The notes: generated from the sequence alone by a model not told the origin. A stretch of DNA of 64,000 bases from Oppiella nova (GCA_905397405.1 CAJPVJ010000005.1:62001-126000), one strand, 5' to 3'; positions 14,161 to 29,184 are shown, counted from the first letter of the stretch. A program made the numbers and translations.

Positions 14161-16587
14161 AAAAATATAAAGAGTAGTGTATTAGAGAGAGTGGGAGACT
14201 CAGTGACTGTGTTGTTGTTGTTAACAACAGCCCTAAAAATGTTAAAATTGTTAACTTCGGTGTAACAGCAGTACAGAGCTTATGGATTGTTGAGCTAAGA
14301 AACCGCAACATTTTTCGATGAATTAAGTGAACGTCACATCTGAAGAAAAAGTGAGACAAAGAGCGAGACTTAACGCTAAAGTGTTTTGTCGTTCGGTTTC
14401 GACAGTCAGTAACATATGCCTAACGATTAAAAAGGCAACTGATATATAGATAGACACATAATATAATAAAAAAGTTAGTGTTTTAGGAGAAAAACTCATT
14501 TTCAATCTATATTTGCCACTTCCTCTGCCCCTCTCTCATATTAGTTGTGTTTCTCTCTCTTTCTATTCGTTTAGTAGTGTTTTCCAAAACCAAAGATATT
14601 TGATGTGAACGATGCGATGCCTTTAGTAAATGAGTCGCAACGCAACAGTCTTTCTGTAATATTCAGTCCGCACAACAACTAAAAAGAGAGATCGAGTCGT
14701 GAGATGTGATCCATGAGCACAGAGAGCACACATATCTCTCCCCAGCAATTACTGATGAATTCTCAATGTGTAAGCTATAAGTTATTTATTTTTCGCTGAC
14801 TTCACCAAAAATATATTCAGACCTACGGTATTAATACTTGATATGCAATCAACTACTTATTCATCGCATTTAACAAATTAGTTTTTTTCGGGGCACAAAA
14901 TATACACAACAACTCAAACACTACAAGAAAAATATATATCTTCTCTTGTTTTTTTCGCTAAATCTAACTCTCGTTTGAACAGAGAATTTCTCTATTTATA
15001 CACACTATTCGAGAGTTAAAAATTAAATTAAGTAATTAAGTAATTGGAATCAATTCAAAGCCAAACAACTATTTGAATATAAGTTTATGTATGAAACTTA
15101 AAATGTGAGCACAAAAAACAGATTTTCAAATAGAAATTCTCCGCAAAACAAAAAATATATAACTTTTTTTATGGCAAACAGCAGATAAGGATTGAACAGA
15201 ATTTACATCAATTGCTGTGTCAGTACTGAATAATGGATGAGTAGTTGATTTCATTTGGAGTAAAGCTTTCCTATGTTTTTGGCGTTCAGCTAAATATTCT
15301 TTTATTTCACTTTATTGGACAACTGTTGCCAATGGTGTGAACGTGTCTCAGGAGAGAGGGTGCGGGTCTCCAACTACTGTATAAATACAAGAATATTCTT
15401 AAACTATCGCATGTCTATCGCACACACATAGAAACCATCGGTTAATTTGATGGTCAATGAGTTTTTTACGCAATGACTCTATCGTATCGTAGAATATATG
15501 TATAGATAAAGAAGTGTTTTTTCATTTGCTGTCAGTTGGCGAGCCAACACTCCGATGAATAATTTAGTATCAATTTATTACACGCACTGACTCTATGCCC
15601 ACCAAATAGTAGTATATATTGAAAGCAAATTGAGATGTTTTTATTTGTTAGTCATTTATAGCCACACATCAGATCAAAGGCGCCAAAAGCCATAGAGTGT
15701 GGGAAAAGATGGGATGAGTGGAGAGTATGAGAGAGAGAGAGCTTGGAGTATGTGAATGATAGGCAAGCATTTGGAGTGTAGTTGCAAGAGCACTGGTAGT
15801 GTTGTGGTAATTTAGTTATGATGACAGACTCAACAGAGTGTTATTACTAGACTCAGGCGAATAACTTAAATTGAGTGCTCGTCCGATAGCACTGACATAT
15901 AATGTATTGGCCGAACGGTGAGCCCTATTGGGAAGCATTATGGGGCCAAAACAGTGTCTGAGCGATTGGCACAGTAGTGTCAGTGCATAACCTAATGGTC
16001 ATCGGCGAGCGATACCCATATTTTATTGTGTCGTCTCATACAAGCCTTTCCAATACTGTTTGCAGACAAGTGTAGGCAATACTCTAATACTGTTTTCTCT
16101 TTATTCGTATCCATTCTTCTCCAGGGAATCGATGTTTTATAGACTATCACTACATGAGAGGCAACACTACTACCAGTACTTTCATTTCGATAATGTTTGT
16201 GAACCCAGTGTTACAGTTATTTCACACAATTTCCTTCAGACACTGTTGGCCATCAATTTTTCGCAGCAATTCAGAGCCCATTCACTTGAATTGAGTTCTG
16301 ATATTTGTTTGGCTCTACCGTTGCAGAGGCTCTCCGGCTAACGGCTTAACACGAATTTACGCCACGAATTGATTGACAGTCTATTTAATTAAGTAATTAA
16401 AGCACAGATACGGCTCTATATTAGAGATATATTACAAACATTTTATTATCATTAGAGATGATGGGCTCTGCACTGGGAGGCTATCTCTCTATTCTTAACG
16501 CAAACATCTTTGCAATCAATTATAATATGAGAATTACATCATTCAATACAGAATTAAATTAAAATATTGCTTGTGTTATGTTACACA

Positions 16588-16591
<4 letters not shown>

Positions 16592-16619
<28 letters not shown>
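16592..16619 (+). repeat. (CT)n array, 28 bp
   Basis: Uninterrupted; ends in CGCAAG. Confidence 0.97.
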
Positions 16620-16622
<3 letters not shown>

Positions 16623-18279
16623 AGCCTTTCTATTTTACATGAATTCTGTCTCATTCATCAAAATCACTTTCGGACCGATATTAGCCATTATATACTGTAC
16701 TGTTAGCTAACTGTCCGCATCTGTTCTCTATCTGTAAGAGACGACTACTATATTCTGTTCACTTGACTCCAAACTGAGCTCTGATTTAATGTAAAACTCA
16801 AACACTGTATCACATAATAAAAGGAGTTTTAGGCACAAACTTATATCATGTATGATATTATCATTCAATTATTAATATATGGAATCGCAGTCTACAGTAT
16901 ATATGTGTGTCATATCATATAATTTGTGTTAATTTAGTGTTCACTTTATGTTTTAATCAACTGAATTGCCTGTTAATTAAAAACTAAAACAACTAATCTT
17001 TGAATTAGCATCTGTTGCACACATACACCCAATACCTTACCATACTTTGTATTTAATAATTAAGTTGTAATAAAACTTTTCTTTTTAGACTCAAGTTATT
17101 CACATTTGCAGTGTTTTTCCATCCGTATTGACTCATTCATTGCCTCAAATCATAACTATATTAACAAATCATTTCTAAAATCCATTTCCAAAACAATATT
17201 AAATTCTTTCATAGATTTTATTTTACAGACACAGTAATAGTTTTCGCAAATAAAAGATTTTTTTGAGTGAATATAAAAGAATTTGAACTTTTCTTTTGTT
17301 AGGAAAGCAATTGATTAGTCGTAAGGAATTGAATGCAAAGAAACAATGATTTGATAGTCATTTGTGGCCCAAAAAACTCTATTAAACTCTAATATTATTT
17401 ACTAATGATTTTTCTTCTTTATTTCTTCGCCACAAGTAATAATATATTTTTGCGTTGGGTTTGAGGTTTTACAGTGTGTTTGCGATATGATATCAATTTC
17501 TAGGGCTCTAAAGGGAAAGGTGTGCTAAAGCTGTACTGTAGTTATAGTTATAGATATGGCTTATGGAGGAGAGGGGGTATCAAAACAGGAACACAACAAT
17601 CGAAACACAAAAGCTCATAGACTTTAAAAGGCACACAAAAATCATTAGCGAATTGAAATGGCCAGACATTAATGAATAAATAGATTCAGTGGGTGTACAG
17701 GCATTCATGCAATACATTTAGCGATTGGGTGGATATCCATCACGACTATCAAACATTATTAAGGGCTCTCTCTCTCTCTCACTTACGGTTCAATTTTATA
17801 ATATATTCTTAATATTATTTCAGCAAAAAATTTAATATGATTTTTAAATTCTGTTTTTTGTTGTAAAAATACTTGATTCTGCACTAAATGTCTGTACGGA
17901 TGCTATATGTGTGAGCGTTTGGACAACTTTTTTCTGTAGTAATCGTTAAAAAATATTTGGTTAATAAAAGTTTGTTTCAGTACTGAAAAAATCAACTAAT
18001 ATTAACATCTCTGGTGTATAAGATGTAGAGCACCAGTACATCAGTACATACATGATGTGATCGTACAAATTGATTGTACATTAAAATCCATTTGACATAA
18101 AGGGCTCATAGTGTGAAATACAGATATTAAACAAAAAATATCTCATTAGTATTCGCCAAAAGTCTATTAGTATTCATAGCGAGCCTATCATGCGATGGAT
18201 TTTTTAATATTTTTAAATAAAAACATTTAAATTGAAAACATATATTAAATAAAGTTTTAAATCAAAGTGTAAGAAGAAG

Positions 18280-18282
<3 letters not shown>

Positions 18283-18311
<29 letters not shown>
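18283..18311 (+). repeat. (GA)n array, 29 bp
   Basis: Preceded by AAGAAGAAGATC. Confidence 0.97.
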
Positions 18312-18313
<2 letters not shown>

Positions 18314-19550
18314 GAAATTTTAAAACTTTTTATTATTACTTTATTATTATCATAAGACACCATAATATCAATATTCAAAATATTTGATAAATAACTCACG
18401 GCTAATATCTAAGTAGAAGTTTATTTAAAAAGTTTGAAAATATATTTGAAATCACTTTTTGCCAGAAAATGAATGAAAATAAAGAAGAATATAATATTGC
18501 GAAATCCATACTTAAAATTAAGATTTAGATTTGAAATCAGGAAAAATTTTATTTCAGAATTTGTGGTTTGAAAAAATGCAACGAAAATAAAATAATAGTT
18601 GAATTATTATCCGAGTGTTGAAAATGCATTCTAGGAATAGTTACATATAATACTAACCAAAAACATAGCATTCCTTGTATTTTGTTGTTTATATTTTTAC
18701 CGAAAAGAAAATACAGAAAAATTTGTCTTAACATATAAAACAAAAATATGTTTGCATTAAAAATGTAAGCAAACAATTAATTCATGTAATTCGCCCCCAA
18801 AATTAAATCATTTACGAAAGAATTTCAATTTTCATTTTTAATTTCGAGACTTTAATTAAGTTTTTAATTATTGATCGCATTCTTAAAGTTAAATCCAAAA
18901 CAATATTTATATTAAGTGAGAAATTAAGAAAATTTGCTATTGTACTATCACTTATACATAAAACAATTTTCACTTAATTCATAATATTTGCGGCCATTAT
19001 ATCAATTCATTTAACACTGCATTCAAACCGATTGATTGATCGCTTTTTTACATTTCGCTAAACATTTCCATGCAATCGATTATACATTTATTGAATTAAT
19101 TAAAATAAATGTTTGATAAATATCAATGAACTCTTATATCAATTGAAAGTCGTGAAAGTCAATTGAAAGTCTCAATTGAAGGCTAATTTAATACTATACA
19201 AGAATATTATGAATATTATGATTATTGCTATTTTGGGCGCTTATTAAAAGCCGACGACCGGATACCATAAATTAATTTTCTATTTAATTAATTATTTGTC
19301 GGTTTTGGTTAATTGAAAAAATATTTACAAAATTCTCAAACATAAATAGACACCAGAGTTGGATATGAATACCATTCCTCTAATAGGAAATACAAAAAAT
19401 AATAAAATCACTTAAACTTCCGATTTTATGTCCAAGTTTTCACTCAATCACGAGTTACTGTATATAAAGATGTGAAATAAAAAAAAGTTTAAAATTGATT
19501 TCCAAATAACAATACACACAAAAATAGCAAAACACTGATTCCCACACCAC

Positions 19551-19573
19551 GAGAGAGAGAGAGAGAGAGAGAG
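19551..19573 (+). repeat. (GA)n array, 23 bp
   Basis: Lies 60 bp before the AATTG tandem. Confidence 0.97.
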
Positions 19574-19635
19574 CTTCTATCAAATAGTAATCAATTACTT
19601 TTGAATAACAACAACAATACAGATATACTGTGTAT

Positions 19636-19730
19636 TTGTATTGAATTGAATTGAATTGAAGTTTATTTGAAAATTGAATAACAAATTGAAGTGAAATTGA
19701 ATGAGAATTGAATACGAATTGAGAGTCAAA
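19636..19730 (+). repeat. Degenerate AATTG-type tandem
   Basis: A perfect ATTGAATTGAATTGAATTGA core is followed by drifting units (AAATTGAAGTGAAATTGAAT and similar). Ancestral pentanucleotide repeat, partly decayed. Confidence 0.7.
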
Positions 19731-22401
19731 ACCAAAAGACTGGCAAAAAGTTTGTTTGAATGAATGAGAAATACATGAAGAAATCAATATTGTATTGAGA
19801 ATATAATGCATTTATTATATATCATGTGAATCATTATTGATAGTCTAAAGGCATAACAACAAAAAAGGTAATCAAAAATATAATTCATTGATTAAAAAGT
19901 CTTTGAAAGGGAATACTGGTAGTGATGAGAAACAGGAGGTCACACCCAAAACCCATAGCCCGATGTCTACTACTACTTGTAATAACGATTTAATATATAA
20001 AAGTCTCATTTCCGGACTCTATCATCGAAATGGGGTTTTTATCGTAAGCCTATCAGTCCATCAGTTGTGTGCCCAGTATTGAAAAGTGTATCCCTTATCC
20101 CTAAAACAGCAAACGCTTGTTAATGTGTGTTATGTAATAAACTTTTTTCACTCGCCGTACAAACTTATAATTCAATGCAACGGAAGTTATAATTTTGAGT
20201 TTTTATTTTTTGTGAGACAAAAATTGGCGATGAGTTGGAAAAGGGGAGGATTTCATCCAAATTAATAGCTTATCATTTGCTTTATATTAGTATCTCTTTC
20301 TCACAGCCTATTGAACTGAGAAACTTGTTTCTCAATAGACTTTCTCTGCGGAGAGAAAATAAACTATTGATTCAATTATTTTCTATCATAAAAAATTACC
20401 CCTCAATAAAGGCATCGCATAAAAAGCGCATAAATATTCAGTTCATTAGTGAACTAATTTATAATTCATTTATCATTTATTGAGAAAATGTTGTATATTT
20501 TGAATTCAAAACTAATTTTCAACGCAAAAGATAAATAAAATAAACCAAATTATGGTATAAATTGATAGAAAGATATTGAATTTCAAAGAAAATTTTGTAT
20601 AAAAAAGCAAAGGTTTGAGACGTTGTTCGCAGAAATGTTATATTTATTGGGGAAATGGGACAAAAGAAATTGAATCACATATTATCGGTATGTGTGAAAA
20701 CACCCCCAAAAAACACTTTAAAAATTTTTATCGTTCGCATCACTTATTTTGAATGCCAGGCAATGGTATCATATGGTATGGTGTGGGTCTTCGCTCAATG
20801 AGATAGCAATAGAGTTATATACAAAACTACAAATTTAAAGCCCAGTCCCCGCACCAACACCACTACTACCGTATGAGATGCCAGTGCTGTGGCGAACATC
20901 CATTCTTGAATGCTTCAATGTTTTTGAATCAAATAAATAACAAAAATATCTAAAATATAAAAACTTTTCATACAATATGTTTTGGACTCAAAAATGTTTG
21001 ACAACTACTGAGAAGCCGTACTCCGAGAAACTGTTTATATCAAGTGATATGCAATCGCCATAACAATACCGTATTATAGGGAGCGCCGGGATGCGGATCA
21101 TCGCACGGATAATAAATAATGGACTTTCTTTTGTGTGCATCACTACTACTATTACTCCGTACGACACATACACTCATACCCGATGGCACCTGTACTTTGT
21201 GTTATTGGCGGCTCAATGCCTCCATTGCCTCCAATTCCACTATTATTCTTCTCGTTGTCACACAATTGTCATTGAATTTTATAGTAGATATTAATGACAC
21301 TGACCTCCCATTCCCCTCATTGAGAGTCCGCACTCACATACACTCACGTAAACCTTAAACTCCAATAATGTTATATAAAATGCAAATAGAGATAAACTTT
21401 TAATCAACTAATTTATGGCTGAAATCATTATTTAGTTTTCAAGTGTTTCTAAATATATGCAAAATTCATAATAAATTTCGATCCAAATATTCAAATATTA
21501 ATTACATTTTGAGTTTTGAAATACTAAATCAATCGCTCAAATGTCACACATTGTACGATATTTTGATAACATTTTCTTTGATTTAATACTATATTAACAG
21601 AAAAAGTAACAAAAATATCTCAAATCCATGAATCAAATGATAAGGTGTAAGGGGTTTGCGAGAGAGAGAGAAAAGTACAGTAAGCGAGCGCTTAGTAGAT
21701 AACGAAAGGGATGGGAGGATAGGGATGAATGTTATGGTAAAATAGATTAAAGGGGAATGAGATGGTAATGATTGACTGATTATGTAAGAGATGGAGTGAA
21801 AGAGGAGAGAAAATTCAGAATCGATTAAAAACAGTAATAATATATAAATATATTGATTATAAAATGAGAGCACAAAATGGATCGATAGCTGAAAATTGTT
21901 TTATACTCTCATGTTATTCAATAGATTTATTGCCATATAATTCACTTTTGCTGTAAAACACTTCAAAAATCTAATAAAGAAAATAAATTTAAAACGATTT
22001 TTGAACTAAAAAGACTAATACAGTACTAATAAAACAGTTTGTGGGGTATTGATAGACAGACTATGAAGACACTGGTAAAACATACAGTATATAGCAAAAG
22101 ACATTACCAATAAATACAGCGATAATTACGATAAATGTCTTTCTGAGAATTTTTTGTGCTCTCTCTCTCTCTCTCTCAAAATAACATAACTATCTTTAAG
22201 TTTCCAGTATTGCATTGAATTTCTAATATGCCATCAATTGAGTTAATTTACAATCATTGCCAAACATATAATAAAATAGGTTTTTGAAGCAAATAAAAAC
22301 ACATTTTCGAGACTTCTTTAAATCAATGTTTTTCAATAAACTTTAAATTATTCGTTAATTTTTCACTGCCCTCTCTTTTTTCACTCATTTCACATATACT
22401 T

Positions 22402-22402
<1 letters not shown>

Positions 22403-22436
<34 letters not shown>
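22403..22436 (+). repeat. (GA)n array, 34 bp
   Basis: Uninterrupted; a 19-bp CT array lies 225 bp upstream at 22159-22177. Confidence 0.97.
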
Positions 22437-22439
<3 letters not shown>

Positions 22440-23190
22440 TTGAAGAAGTATAAAAGAGCTGATAACCAGAAATTTATGACCACTGCTCTCATAGAGAAAA
22501 AACAAATTTAAGAGTTTTTCGAATTTTATTTTATCTCCTGATATATCTCTGACGAGAAATAAATATATATTTATTATATAATTCTGTTTTTCTGGAAAAC
22601 ACAAGGAATCCTAATTTGATATTTTATTTATTTGTATATTTTTTTGCTAGTATTTTGTGTGCATCAAACCAAATGACAACAATTTTTTATTACTCGGTAA
22701 TTAAATATTTATAATGATATTTAATATTATGCAGTATTTTATATAAAAGTTTGAATTTTTTGTTAGTTTTATTTTCTCCAAATCTTGAGACGACTCTTCT
22801 ATACCAATAAATACTCGAATAAATATTTTTTGTTTCAATTTTTATGGTTTATGTCTTCTCTATACATATATATCACACATAAAAAAGAATATAAAATAAA
22901 AACTAAAACTAAAATTAATAAAAATTTGCTGTTATTTATCTATTATCCTCTCTCTCTCCCCTTCTCCCTCATGCTATGCATTCATATCTAAAAATTTCTT
23001 ATTTATGACTGAGTTCTGTGTTTAGTATTCATATAATCGTAAGAATATTCAGACGACAAAAAATATATATTTATTTTATACTTCTTTCTGTACCTCATAT
23101 TGACTTATATTAAAGTAATATTTTCTACACATTTTGATTGTGTGAATGAATATCTATTTTAATATACTTTCACAGGAAAATGAAACTCTG

Positions 23191-23232
<42 letters not shown>
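23191..23232 (+). repeat. (CT)n array, 42 bp, one interruption
   Basis: The TTT near 23198 is the only break. Confidence 0.97.
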
Positions 23233-23235
<3 letters not shown>

Positions 23236-24983
23236 GACAAAATAAGTTTCTAAAATTTAAATTTTAACAGAAAATATCATTTTTATTTGTGATGCAAAGG
23301 AAATCCATCATTGGATGAGATGTGGGCGCAAACGAACAAACGCTTCGACAGACAAACCGCACGAATATTGAGCCAAAAAATTTGTCTCTCATTTGAGAGC
23401 AATATTTTTTAATCTGAAGAGAAATAACTTTTAAATTTCATTATACGTCGTGTTTGATGAGTCAAAACATGTGTAGAGACTCGTTGTCATTAACTAACAG
23501 TTTATATTTCCAAATGAATCAGTTTTTTTGGTGAAACACACAAATTAAATATAAAAATAAATAAGTTTTTAACGGCAACAAAATAAATAAGATTTTTCTC
23601 TATAAAAACGAACAGAAAGTAAGAAAATTGTTTCTCTCATTAAATTTCAAGAAACTATTTTTTATATTGGTCCGTGATATATATAAACATATAAATATAA
23701 AGTATTAAAATGTTTTTAAAAATATATATATATATTATAAAATCAAGTAAAATATAGCGAGGATTTAATCTAACTCTTTGATCGATAAGAGCAAAGAAAT
23801 TTATGCCTAAAATAATTAGAAACACGACTATAATCTATACACGATTTTTTGGGTGAAAAACGCGGCGTTTAATAAATCAAAATATAAGAAAAACGATGTA
23901 TTTTGTGAAAAATTGTAAAATCGAGTAAATCCACAACAAAAGTGTATAATAAAAAGTAACACAAAATACAAAGATTTATCAGATTTTTTAAATACTAGAG
24001 AATGTTTAGCGCCGAGAAAACATTATTTATATACAAATTCCCAATAATGGAAAATGTGAGCCAAATATAATACACACAATCGACTGATCAGATAATGATT
24101 TATATTTTTAGTGTTGCCTGTGTTTTGTGGGCTCAAAAATCCGCAAATTTTAGTAATTTTTTAATATTAAAGAATAGAATTTCGTGTTTTTTGCAAACAA
24201 TTAATTATCAGGCAAAAATAAAAATTTATTCTGTGTTTTAATCGATGATTTAATGGAGTATTAAATTAGATAACAGGTATTGAGTAATGATTTTTTGTTC
24301 AGTTTTTATCGGCAAATACACGACACGCGTCTCACATAAAGCCCTAACATTACGAAAACATTATAATAATAATTATTATTAAATAATATTATAGTTTTTG
24401 CTCAGATTTAGTGAATTTGTTGGTTAGTGTGAAGTCATTCATATAAATCATACATTCATTCAATCATTCGTATAATTCCCGCTCCTATCTTACAGTGCAG
24501 TATATTTAATAACTTATATATAAATTGTGTTTTATTTGTGATATAATTGTTATTTCAGTGCAAGAGTTGTCAAAATGAGATAAAATTCTTGAAGTCTTTC
24601 AAATTAAATCTGTACTCCAGAGACGATATTTGAGCGCAAACTTAAAGCACTGGCTTTTATTGAAATAATTGAATGTGACTTTCGGTTCTCAGTTTTTGGG
24701 CGAAAATTATTACTTAAAACTCTTTCGCCAAAAACAGTGAACGACTTTATTGAAAAAGTTATGTATTTTTTAAATGCAAAGAAAACGGGAATATTTAAAT
24801 CGATTTCTATTCACAACTCTATTGTTGAATATTTATTAAAATGTTATGTGATTTGCAGAGAAATTTTCATCCGCTTTATCTCATATTTTGTGCACTTTTA
24901 TACATTAAACACAACAAAAAAGATTGAATGCATTAATGAAATACAGAAATTAGATTCAGTGAAAGATTTTCTTGAGAGGAGAG

Positions 24984-24986
<3 letters not shown>

Positions 24987-25022
<36 letters not shown>
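24987..25022 (+). repeat. (GA)n array, 36 bp
   Basis: Preceded by an irregular purine stretch, GAGAGGAGAGACG. Confidence 0.97.
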
Positions 25023-25024
<2 letters not shown>

Positions 25025-25242
25025 AAACAATAGCTCTCATATAAGCTCTTAAATTCATACAATGAATTTTATGTTTATTATTGAAAATAATTATGAATTT
25101 AATATAAGTTTTGTAAAGAGGCTCCATTGAAGTTAAAAAAGTTTTAAATAATTTCAATACAATTTAAACAGTCATTTGTTATTGTTTTGCTATCAAAGGA
25201 TAGTTATATTGGCATTACATTAGACTTTTATGTAAGTATGGA

Positions 25243-25263
25243 CTCTCTCTCTCTCTCTCTCTC
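25243..25263 (+). repeat. (CT)n array, 21 bp
   Basis: Opposite orientation to the array 220 bp upstream. Confidence 0.97.
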
Positions 25264-25846
25264 AATGCTAGTGAGACTAGTGACTAGTTTGGATGTAAGC
25301 AAATCAAAGCATGCGTTTCTTCCTGTCACGCATCGGATAACATGTTTCCACACATACGACCCAACAGTGCCTTCACTGCCGCCACCGATGCTCTCAATTC
25401 AATACAATTGATAAGCCATTCAACACAACCGTCACAATGAGAGTTGGCTTTTGTTTTTTACTCCAACCCTTTCTCTTCGCATAATTCTCGCATAATTAAC
25501 ACACTCTTGTCCATGTCCTACCCTTTCATTCGCAACACAATATAATTGTATATATCATTGATATATCATTTTTTATGTATAAATCGCATCACTCTTTCAC
25601 TCTATTCTCCCATTCAATGCATCGCTTATACAGTATTTTAGAGAAGACATGGAGTAGAGAGTAGAGTAGAGCCAAATCAGATCCCTGAGCCCTCACTCTC
25701 ATCTACTATTGTTTTTGTTCAGTCGAGTCTTATAATCAGGAAATTCATAGCTGTTTGAGCGCTAGCGATGGCAGGGCGTCAAGCATTTGCACCGGCGTTG
25801 CATACATCGCTCGCAAACGCGAGTGAATTGAATGGATATAACTCAC

Positions 25847-25973
25847 CCTTAATGTCGATAATACGCTTATAGATGTAGAGGAAGGCTGCTTCGGCCGCTT
25901 TGCTCCGTTTGCTGAGTCTGTCGATCTCCGATTGGAAACTCTTCAAAAGTGGTGACACAAACTTGCGGGCCTC
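25847..25973 (-). CDS. CUX1: CASP/CUX1-type gene, internal coding exon (N-terminal coiled coil; second of two seen)
   Basis: The exon is 127 bases and encodes 42 residues plus one base, starting [18 protein letters not shown] and continuing [18 protein letters not shown]. From memory, the matching vertebrate CUX1/CASP segment (DLRKQVAPLLKSFQGEID, then ALSKRSKEAEAAFLNVYKR) also has 42 residues, with roughly 70 percent identity. The acceptor is TGATAG before GAG at 25973, with a weak pyrimidine tract. The donor is AAG-G followed by GTGAGT (25846 down to 25841). It starts in phase 0, matching the end of the exon at 35581, so joining them gives an uninterrupted frame of 79 codons. It ends in phase 1, as expected before the DPVPAL-like segment in vertebrates. 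That next exon was not found between 25846 and the left edge of the window. The charged, heptad-like composition fits the coiled coil that opens the family. Confidence 0.93.
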
Positions 25974-26432
25974 CTATCAGTCAACGGGTGTGGGGAACGG
26001 GATGCAAAAATAGAGTGCAAAAAGAGATCTATTTTATAATTACTTGAATTACAGACACACAAAGTATATACAAAACATCTTTCAATTCGCTGTTAGAGTT
26101 TTTGTTTTTTAAGTAACATTTTAACATTTAACATTTTTGTTGCTATTTTTATTAATAGTTTACAAATAAAGCGTTAGATAAATATTTATAATAAAAACGA
26201 TCGCGTATTCCGGTTCAGTAAATATTAAGCGAGGGATTTGTTTCAATGTTATCGTGATTTATAATCGTGTTCTCAAATCGACTTACGATACAAATTGATT
26301 GACATTTATGGACATATTTATGGCAAACAGAATATTCTCTGCCTTTGCTTTGCTATTAAAACGTCTTATAAACGCAAAGCCAGGAGTAAATCAAAATAAT
26401 TAGTTTTGAGTCCTCTATTGCTGTCGTTCCCT

Positions 26433-26434
<2 letters not shown>

Positions 26435-26469
<35 letters not shown>
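26435..26469 (+). repeat. (CT)n array, 35 bp
   Basis: About 460 bp upstream of the exon at 25847-25973 on the gene's strand, where it reads as GA. Confidence 0.97.
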
Positions 26470-26471
<2 letters not shown>

Positions 26472-29018
26472 GTTAAAGAGAGAGAAAATTTTATATACAT
26501 TTAGGAGTGGAGTGTATTTGCAAATGAATAATGGATTGAAATTTAGTGATAATTAAATTTTATTAAAAGAATGTTTCGATTCAGTCATTCCGTTTGGAGT
26601 GAATTGTTAGCTCTTTCTGGCGATATTCCCATAAAAACTTATTTTGCGCTCAAGTGTTAGGACGAGAATCACAGCGAAAGGGAATGGAGAAGAAAAAAGT
26701 TAATATAATTGTGTTCAGCGAGAGTTCAATTCGCAAATTAGTGATCGGCCTATAAATAGATCGCTTCATCACAACCGCGATGTTTGTTGTGTTGTGTTGT
26801 GTAGTGTTGGCTCAGAAATGACTGACTGTTACGTTAGGCTAATGTCAAACTCCGGGCGCTCTCGTCTAATGATGTATTAGACGTTGCAATTTATGCGTTG
26901 TATTGAAGTCGAGAGTATAGTCGCAAATAACTTTGTATTTTTGTGTTACTTTTGAAACAAAGAATCTGCTTTTTAATCGAGAGGGTCGGACTGAGCGCTT
27001 AATTACCACCGAAACCTCCCAATGACTTCCCAATGCATTTTTGGCGATGAGTTTTTCGTATATATCTTTAAAAAATATATATACTGAATGCCGTTCTGTC
27101 GCTCGGATCTAATCGCAACAATCAGTTGCAAACATTACAGACTCATTGCGACAGATATTGCTATTCATTACAAATATATATATATATCTATTTGAAGGCG
27201 CATAAAGAGGCTTTTGGACACATGCCTAATGACTCGGTTAGGCCGGAAATAGGGGGCAGCCATAGGAAATCGTTGGCGAACCCAATACTATGGGCTCTTC
27301 TCATTTGCATCCATTGCCGTATCGGTTAGTGTATATCATCCGCCAAAAAACTATTTGCAAACTCCGAAAACTATTGGACTTTTTTAATGGCTTTTATGAG
27401 AGGAATCTCGCGTTACTCCACACATCGCTAGCCTTTGAAACACTGTATTCATTGATATTAGTATTAAGTTATTAGTCGTCGCTATTATTCAATACTAATA
27501 CTAATAGCGGTATAGATATTAATATTAAGCGTCAAAAAGTTTACATTAAAAGTGGCGATGAATGCTAACAAACAATAGGAATATACTATTAATGCTATTC
27601 AATGTTTTCGTACAAAAGGCTACAAAAAACGGAAAGCAAACCAAAAATCAGTAATAATTTGGTTGAAGTTGCGGTGATAATAGGGAGTAATGTCGATGCG
27701 ATGCCTTTTATCTGAATACTGTGTTTCTGTTGTCTGTGATGGCAATGCAATCAACGATTTGTGCAAAAGGCAAACGTTAATGACTTCCACAAAAGTTGTC
27801 TACTTTTTTGGCTGCCGTCCCCCTCTTTAACAAATGCATAACATGTTATGTCTATAGTCAATGAGACGAATCACTTTTTGGAGCTCATGTGAGCCAAACA
27901 TAGCCCAAAGAGCACAGAGCACTGGGAGCACAGAGAGACAGATAGAGAGCCTGGGAATCAAAGGAGGGTCAGCACACTCTACAATCTAATGCCTGATTGT
28001 GCAAATGGACCGGAACCACGCTTTTACATATAAATATACCATTTATTACATTAAAACATAAGGTCCACAACCAGTGCCTCAATATCTGTGTATTCTAACA
28101 AATATTAAAGAAAACTAAAAGATAACAAATTATAAACCATTTATACGTGAGTGGAGAGAGAGAGAGAGAGAGAGAACGAGTATAACAACTCTTCATAACA
28201 ACAAACCATTCAATGTTAATGTTATCAAAATAAATACAGTAATATTAATATTGATTGTAATAATGGTTTATTTGAAGCCATAATTCTCTCATTTGTAAAA
28301 CATTTTTAGAGAAACATTTTGATCTAATATTTCATAAAACATAAGCAAATGTATAGACAGTTTGTTATAGACGTAAACAGTGATATATCTATAACTATAA
28401 TAATAGTAGAGCTGATGAATAATACGGCTCATCCGGAAAGGTGTGGAATATTTAAACGCCAAATTGGTTGGCAATATCTAAAACCGATCCCAAATTTTCT
28501 TTATTATGAAAAATTATAAACTTATAGTAAATTTGATTTTTTTTGTATATAAAACACGCCATTCTAGGGATAGGTCTCTACCTATTTATATATCAATTTT
28601 CATTTAATGCTTAATAGATGTTCATTCAGTAAATTAGTTTGATTTCAAAAATGTCTAAATTCGCCCAAATTATTAAATGATGGCTAGATTTAGAAAATTG
28701 GATGAACACTAACTTTTTCAACTCAATCACCAAATTTGACTCTTTTGTTGCCTCTAATATTGATTTCTTAATTTAGATCTTTAGTTGTGTTTTATTTTTC
28801 ACTCAATACTCGATTGCATTCAAAATAATTAAATTTAAATCATATGAATAGAGGAGAGAAATCGTGAAATGAGTGGATAATAAATGAATAAATTTTCGAA
28901 AATGATTTTTGATGAATATGTTGGCGAAGAATATCTCTTTTGCCGAGAATCTCATCATTCATTTGCTGTGATAAAGAGAAACATAAGATATTTTCTCCTC
29001 TTTATTGGGTTTTCAATG

Positions 29019-29045
29019 CTCTCTCTCTCTCTCTCTCTCTCTCTC
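29019..29045 (+). repeat. (CT)n array, 27 bp
   Basis: Uninterrupted; begins TGCTCTCT. Confidence 0.97.
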
Positions 29046-29184
29046 ATTCTCTTTAGTGACCATAATATTACATAAGTGTGTGATATTGCAGTAGTGGTAG
29101 AGATGGTGAGCGTTTGGAGCGGTGATCAGTGAGCGCACTGTCCCTCTAATGTAATATTATCACTGCTTCAGTGAAGCGAACTCT

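Larger units (their letters stand above)
1..25846 (-). other. Downstream intron or flank of the CASP/CUX1-type gene, running off the left edge
   Basis: After the phase-1 donor at 25846 the next family exon should begin with a DP-like pair and run into an EYN-EFAEVKNQ-like motif. I scanned the minus strand for it and saw nothing, so this intron probably exceeds 25 kb, unless the exon is lost in the 3257-3763 gap or is too diverged to recognise. The content is AT-rich unique-looking sequence, 17 or more GA/CT arrays, an assembly gap with duplicated flanks, and a degenerate AATTG-type tandem near 19640-19730. Open frames here are short and either AT-driven or microsatellite-driven, and none could be assigned. 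Confidence 0.6.

Noticed and set aside
16060-16341. 93-codon plus-strand frame, histidine- and tyrosine-rich
   Set aside because: No motif, homologue or splice signals recognised.
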